The notes under the pieces: generated by a model
The model's input: the letters and a program-made list of their open reading frames with translations, nothing else
Told to the model about the DNA's origin: nothing
Database searches by the model: none
Position numbers and translations under genes: made by a program
Shown here: positions 14,842-17,425 of the stretch, piece by piece
How the letters are laid out: each line of letters opens with the position of its first letter
Position numbering within the stretch: the stretch's first letter is position 1
NCBI GenBank assembly: GCA_021734825.1
Contig: JAIPIE010000006.1
Coordinates: forward strand, 1 to 17,425
DNA from: Patescibacteria group bacterium
GTDB taxonomy: Bacteria; Patescibacteriota; Patescibacteriia; Patescibacteriales; UBA12465
Length of the DNA: 17,425 nt
Direction of reading: 5' to 3'

Positions 14842-15423
14842 ATGCCTCTTATACCAACAGTAATTGAAAAAGAAGGACAAGTGGAAAGAGCTTACGATAT
14901 TTATTCGCGACTACTCAAGGATCGTATTATCTTTTTAGGTGAATCTATCGACGATCACGTCGCTAATATCGTTATTGCCCAAATGCTTTTTCTAGCTGCG
15001 GAAGATAAAGAAAAAGACATTAAATTCTATATTAACTCACCAGGAGGATCAGTTTCAGCCGGCTTGGCGATCTATGATACAATGCAATATATTAAATGCC
15101 CAGTTTCAACCATCTGTATTGGCATGGCTGCCTCTATGGCCTCGGTCTTATTGGCTGCTGGAGCCCCCGGCAAGCGTTTAGCCCTACCTAACAGTGAAAT
15201 TATGATTCATCAAGTGATGGGCGGAGCCGAAGGGCAAGCTTCCGATATAAAGATTCGAGCCGAACATATTCTCAAGATTAAGGATAAAATTAATCACATC
15301 CTAGCTACTCACACTGGACAAAAAATTAACAACATCGAAAAAGATAGTGATCGTGACAATTTTATGAGCGCTGCAGAAGCTAAAAAATACGGCCTAATTG
15401 ATAAAATCATCGACAAAGAATAA
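14842..15423 (+). CDS. clpP: ATP-dependent Clp protease proteolytic subunit
   Basis: This is a 193-residue serine peptidase of the double-heptamer Clp protease in the cytoplasm, which degrades unfolded or tagged proteins fed by ClpX/ClpA/ClpC. The N-terminus [20 protein letters not shown] is the family's axial loop. The catalytic triad is visible: Ser98 in GMAASMASV, His123 in PNSEIMIHQ, and Asp172 in DRDNFMSA. The oxyanion-region motif [14 protein letters not shown] (66-79) is intact. The length is typical with little or no propeptide. It is the only plus-strand gene here and is monocistronic, with its own promoter and a strong terminator. No clpX follows; the unfoldase must be elsewhere. 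Confidence 0.98.
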   Translation: MPLIPTVIEKEGQVERAYDIYSRLLKDRIIFLGESIDDHVANIVIAQMLFLAAEDKEKDIKFYINSPGGSVSAGLAIYDTMQYIKCPVSTICIGMAASMASVLLAAGAPGKRLALPNSEIMIHQVMGGAEGQASDIKIRAEHILKIKDKINHILATHTGQKINNIEKDSDRDNFMSAAEAKKYGLIDKIIDKE

Positions 15424-15447
15424 AGATAAGTCCGCTTAACTAGATAC

Positions 15448-15482
15448 AAAAAACTCGCTCTTTCTTGATGCGAGTTTTTTAT
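15448..15482 (+). terminator. Bidirectional rho-independent terminator between clpP and the convergent membrane-protein gene
   Basis: AAAAAACTCGC (15448-15458) pairs with GCGAGTTTTTT (15470-15480) around an 11-base loop, ending in a run of six T. The same structure read on the minus strand also ends in six T, so it serves both clpP (ending 15423) and the opposing gene (ending 15501). Confidence 0.9.
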
Positions 15483-15500
15483 TTCTTTTAAATTACAATT

Positions 15501-16541
15501 TTATAAAGGCATTAAGGTACTAACCATCATTCTAAATATCTCTATATATGGGGTTGCTTCACCAGATTTAATATATTCAATGACATAAATATTACGATTG
15601 TCCGGCCCCAAGAAATAAGCGATTTGTCCATCTGCGCTAATAATGCCTGGTCCAAAATTACTTTCAATAAAACGATCCTGACTAAGCATGTCTATGTCTC
15701 CAAATTTTTTTTGATACCAGCTGATAATATCGGTGTTAATTTGCCCGCTGTCTTCTCTAGAAATTTGCATAAAAGAATCATCTGGGGCGGCAAACAAGGT
15801 GGAATCTGGAGAAACAATATTTAGCTCCCAGTCATGAGGATAAATAACAGCAAAGCCTCCAGCCAGATTAGAGAAAAAAGCCAAATTATTATTTTCTTCT
15901 AGCTTGCCGGCACCATTGGGATTATAGCCGCTCATAATTTCTTCCAAATCGGAATAACCATCATTGTCAGTATCGCTTAACTGAGTATTGGTGCCTAAGA
16001 ATAATTCGGCAGCATCACTAAGACCATCACTATCACTATCTACAACTGTCGGCAAAACTAAATTATCTTTTTCTTCAAGCACTAAATCTTCAGGAATAAC
16101 TTCAACCGGAACAACTTCATCAGTAGAAGAAACGACTTCTGTATCCGGATTGATTAACGGCTCGACTACGGAATCTGAAAGATCTGCGAGCGGAGCTTGA
16201 TTTTTTTGCTGATTGCTGAGCGTTTCTGGTGTCACTGAAGGTGCCATGGAAGGTACGATTAAAAAGCGATAAGCTAAATAAAAAAGCCCACAAATAACCA
16301 AAACTCCGGCAACAATAATAATTAAACCGACCGACTTAGAAGATCTTGCCTGACCGCTTCCATTTATATTTTTACCCGATGGATGATGATACTTATTAGT
16401 GCTTGAAAGCTCCTCCCCCTCGTAACTAGTAGCGCTTAGGCTGTTGAAAGAGGGCATATTTTTAACTACAAAATCATCTTGCAAGCGTTTCTGTAAATTT
16501 TCTTCTGGCTTTTTAATTTTTATATCTTTATTTAGTTCCAT
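15501..16541 (-). CDS. Single-pass membrane protein with thrombospondin type 3-like calcium repeats and a C-terminal globular domain
   Basis: The protein has 346 residues. Residues 1-70 are polar and presumably cytoplasmic. One membrane helix spans about 71-97 (VGLIIIVAGVLVICGLFYLA). A Pro/Val/Glu-rich stalk covers 98-165. Residues 168-208 hold acidic D-x-D-x-DG repeats: DSDSDGLSDAAELFLGTN and DTDNDGYSDLEEIMSGYNPN, which by family knowledge bind calcium and rigidify extracellular stalks. The C-terminal 218-346 region (FSNLAGGFAVIYPHDWEL onward) looks like the PsbP/lipoprotein-like domain seen in many CPR surface proteins; this is a weak resemblance. The Walker motif and catalytic residues of any known enzyme are absent. 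It shares its plan with the gene at 16751 and probably arose by duplication. Function unknown, with a cell-surface location likely. Confidence 0.8.
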   Translation of the reverse strand: MELNKDIKIKKPEENLQKRLQDDFVVKNMPSFNSLSATSYEGEELSSTNKYHHPSGKNINGSGQARSSKSVGLIIIVAGVLVICGLFYLAYRFLIVPSMAPSVTPETLSNQQKNQAPLADLSDSVVEPLINPDTEVVSSTDEVVPVEVIPEDLVLEEKDNLVLPTVVDSDSDGLSDAAELFLGTNTQLSDTDNDGYSDLEEIMSGYNPNGAGKLEENNNLAFFSNLAGGFAVIYPHDWELNIVSPDSTLFAAPDDSFMQISREDSGQINTDIISWYQKKFGDIDMLSQDRFIESNFGPGIISADGQIAYFLGPDNRNIYVIEYIKSGEATPYIEIFRMMVSTLMPL

Positions 16542-16549
16542 GGTAATAA

Positions 16550-16741
16550 TTAATTAACAGAAAAATAAAAGAAAGCAACTACAGATAACGCTAGTAAAAT
16601 TATAGGCACTATCCAATGCCAAGCTTTTCCACGTAAAGGCATGTTTAACCTAGGCATAACATGCACCTTTAAATATAAGGCAACGCCTTTAGTCTTTATA
16701 GGCTCCCTGTTTAAGCGGCCTTTTCCGTAATCTAAATTCAT
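16550..16741 (-). CDS. Small tail-anchored membrane protein, unknown function
   Basis: The protein has 63 residues: a basic N-terminal half (GKGRLNREPIKTKGVALYLK), then one hydrophobic helix at about 43-61 (WIVPIILLALSVVAFFYFSV) ending two residues from the C-terminus. The gene is packed between two calcium-repeat membrane protein genes with gaps of 9 and 8 bases, which argues that it is real and co-transcribed. An internal ATG (M29) is a possible alternative start. I recognise no family. The positive residues before the helix predict that the N-terminus stays in the cytoplasm. Confidence 0.6.
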   Translation of the reverse strand: MNLDYGKGRLNREPIKTKGVALYLKVHVMPRLNMPLRGKAWHWIVPIILLALSVVAFFYFSVN

Positions 16742-16750
16742 AAATAATAG

Positions 16751-17425
16751 TTATTGTAAAATTCCCTCGCCATTAGGATTATAGCCATTTTTAACTTCAT
16801 CACCATCGGTATAACCATCGCCATCAGTATCCGGATTTAAAGGATTGGTGCCATATACTCGCACCTCCTCATAGTCAGACAAGCCGTCGAAATCAGAATC
16901 AATTAAATTAATATCTGTACCTAAAGCCATTTCCTCTGGATCGGTTAAACTGTCAGCATCAGAGTCAACTGGAGCTGTTACGATCGGCGTCACTGGTTCC
17001 TCAATCACTACTGGTGCCTGCACATCCGTACTACTAGCTGGCTGGACTACGTTATCGTTGTTTGTAATTGGTTCCACAAAAGACCCCTGATTGTTATTTG
17101 AAGGAGTAACAATATCAGATCCTTGTTGATTATTATCTAGAGGAGCAACATTATTAGAGGCATTAGTATTTGTTTGAGGACTATTCACAATAGGCTCTTC
17201 AACAACTTGAGGTGCACTTAAAAATCTGGCATACACTAAGTAAACTAAGGCCGCTAAAATAAGTATGGCTAATACGATAATAGCTAATTTTTTATACTTA
17301 AAAGCTTCTTTTGTACTAGAGGCACCTTCTTCTTCGCCATAAGACTGAGCCGCAAGTCCAGCCGGCTGAGCTTCAATATTATTAGAATTAAGCCCAGCAC
17401 TAGCACTTTGACCACCATCAGTTTC
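16751..17425 (-). CDS. Membrane-anchored thrombospondin type 3-like repeat protein, N-terminus outside window
   Basis: The C-terminal 224 residues are visible; the frame is open to the right edge. A codon GTG at 17236 is internal, not a start: the membrane helix KLAIIVLAILILAALVYLVY lies upstream of it (about 17284-17225). After the helix comes an Asn/Gln/Pro/Val-rich, low-complexity stalk. Three acidic repeats follow: DSDADSLTDPEEMALGTD, DSDFDGLSDYEEVRVYGTN and DTDGDGYTDGDEVKNGYNPN, with D/N spacing typical of calcium-binding TSP3 repeats. The protein ends right after them (GEGILQ), without the globular domain of its paralogue at 15501-16541. It is probably displayed outside the cell. Function unknown. 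Confidence 0.8.
   Translation of the reverse strand, partial: ETDGGQSASAGLNSNNIEAQPAGLAAQSYGEEEGASSTKEAFKYKKLAIIVLAILILAALVYLVYARFLSAPQVVEEPIVNSPQTNTNASNNVAPLDNNQQGSDIVTPSNNNQGSFVEPITNNDNVVQPASSTDVQAPVVIEEPVTPIVTAPVDSDADSLTDPEEMALGTDINLIDSDFDGLSDYEEVRVYGTNPLNPDTDGDGYTDGDEVKNGYNPNGEGILQ

Noticed and set aside
17234..17236. GTG start for the right-edge repeat protein
   Set aside because: The frame continues upstream with a well-formed membrane helix and polar N-terminal region, so the GTG is internal and the gene is simply cut by the window edge.

Overview
This window looks like chromosome from a low-GC member of the Candidate Phyla Radiation (Patescibacteria), most like the Parcubacteria. That placement is inference. 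It rests on AT-rich DNA, compact genes with few Shine-Dalgarno sites, a class III (anaerobic) ribonucleotide reductase as the only RNR visible, a soluble TraD/VirB4-like ATPase next to a small membrane protein, and membrane proteins with thrombospondin-type-3-like calcium repeats. Every complete intact gene visible ends in TAA or TAG. All genes are on the minus strand except clpP. There is no mobile element, CRISPR array, tRNA or rRNA, and no gene-free stretch over 300 bases.

Right to left (the direction of minus-strand transcription): 17425-15501 holds two single-pass membrane proteins with acidic calcium-binding repeats, with a 63-residue membrane protein between them. A bidirectional terminator at about 15448-15482 separates them from the convergent clpP (14842-15423). 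clpP has its own sigma70-type promoter and is divergent from secD-secF (14699-11863), the accessory subunits of the Sec translocon. This SecD has an extra parvulin-like stretch and an extra pair of membrane helices. A hairpin terminator follows secF.

Next come a polytopic O-antigen-ligase/PglL-like protein with C-terminal TPRs (11775-9460), prepilin peptidase (9454-8648), ftsA (8546-7290, with its own promoter), ftsZ (7276-6017), and a family-2 glycosyltransferase interrupted by one in-frame TGA (5999-5283). Division, pilus maturation and surface glycan genes are thus packed together.

The left third is an anaerobic dNTP-synthesis operon: nrdR, nrdD, a 47-55 residue gene missed by length cut-offs, and nrdG, running on into a small membrane protein and the ATPase at the window edge. 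The short gene encodes the glycyl-radical motif that the 683-residue NrdD lacks, so the reductase appears split into a catalytic subunit and a separate radical-bearing peptide. nrdR is preceded by a near-consensus promoter with an extended -10. Two direct repeats 33 bp apart that resemble NrdR boxes lie just downstream of it, and a perfect 9-base DnaA box lies upstream. Together these suggest an autoregulated operon that may be tied to the replication cycle. No wholly new multi-gene system is evident; the split reductase with its control region and the remodelled SecD are the most unusual items.
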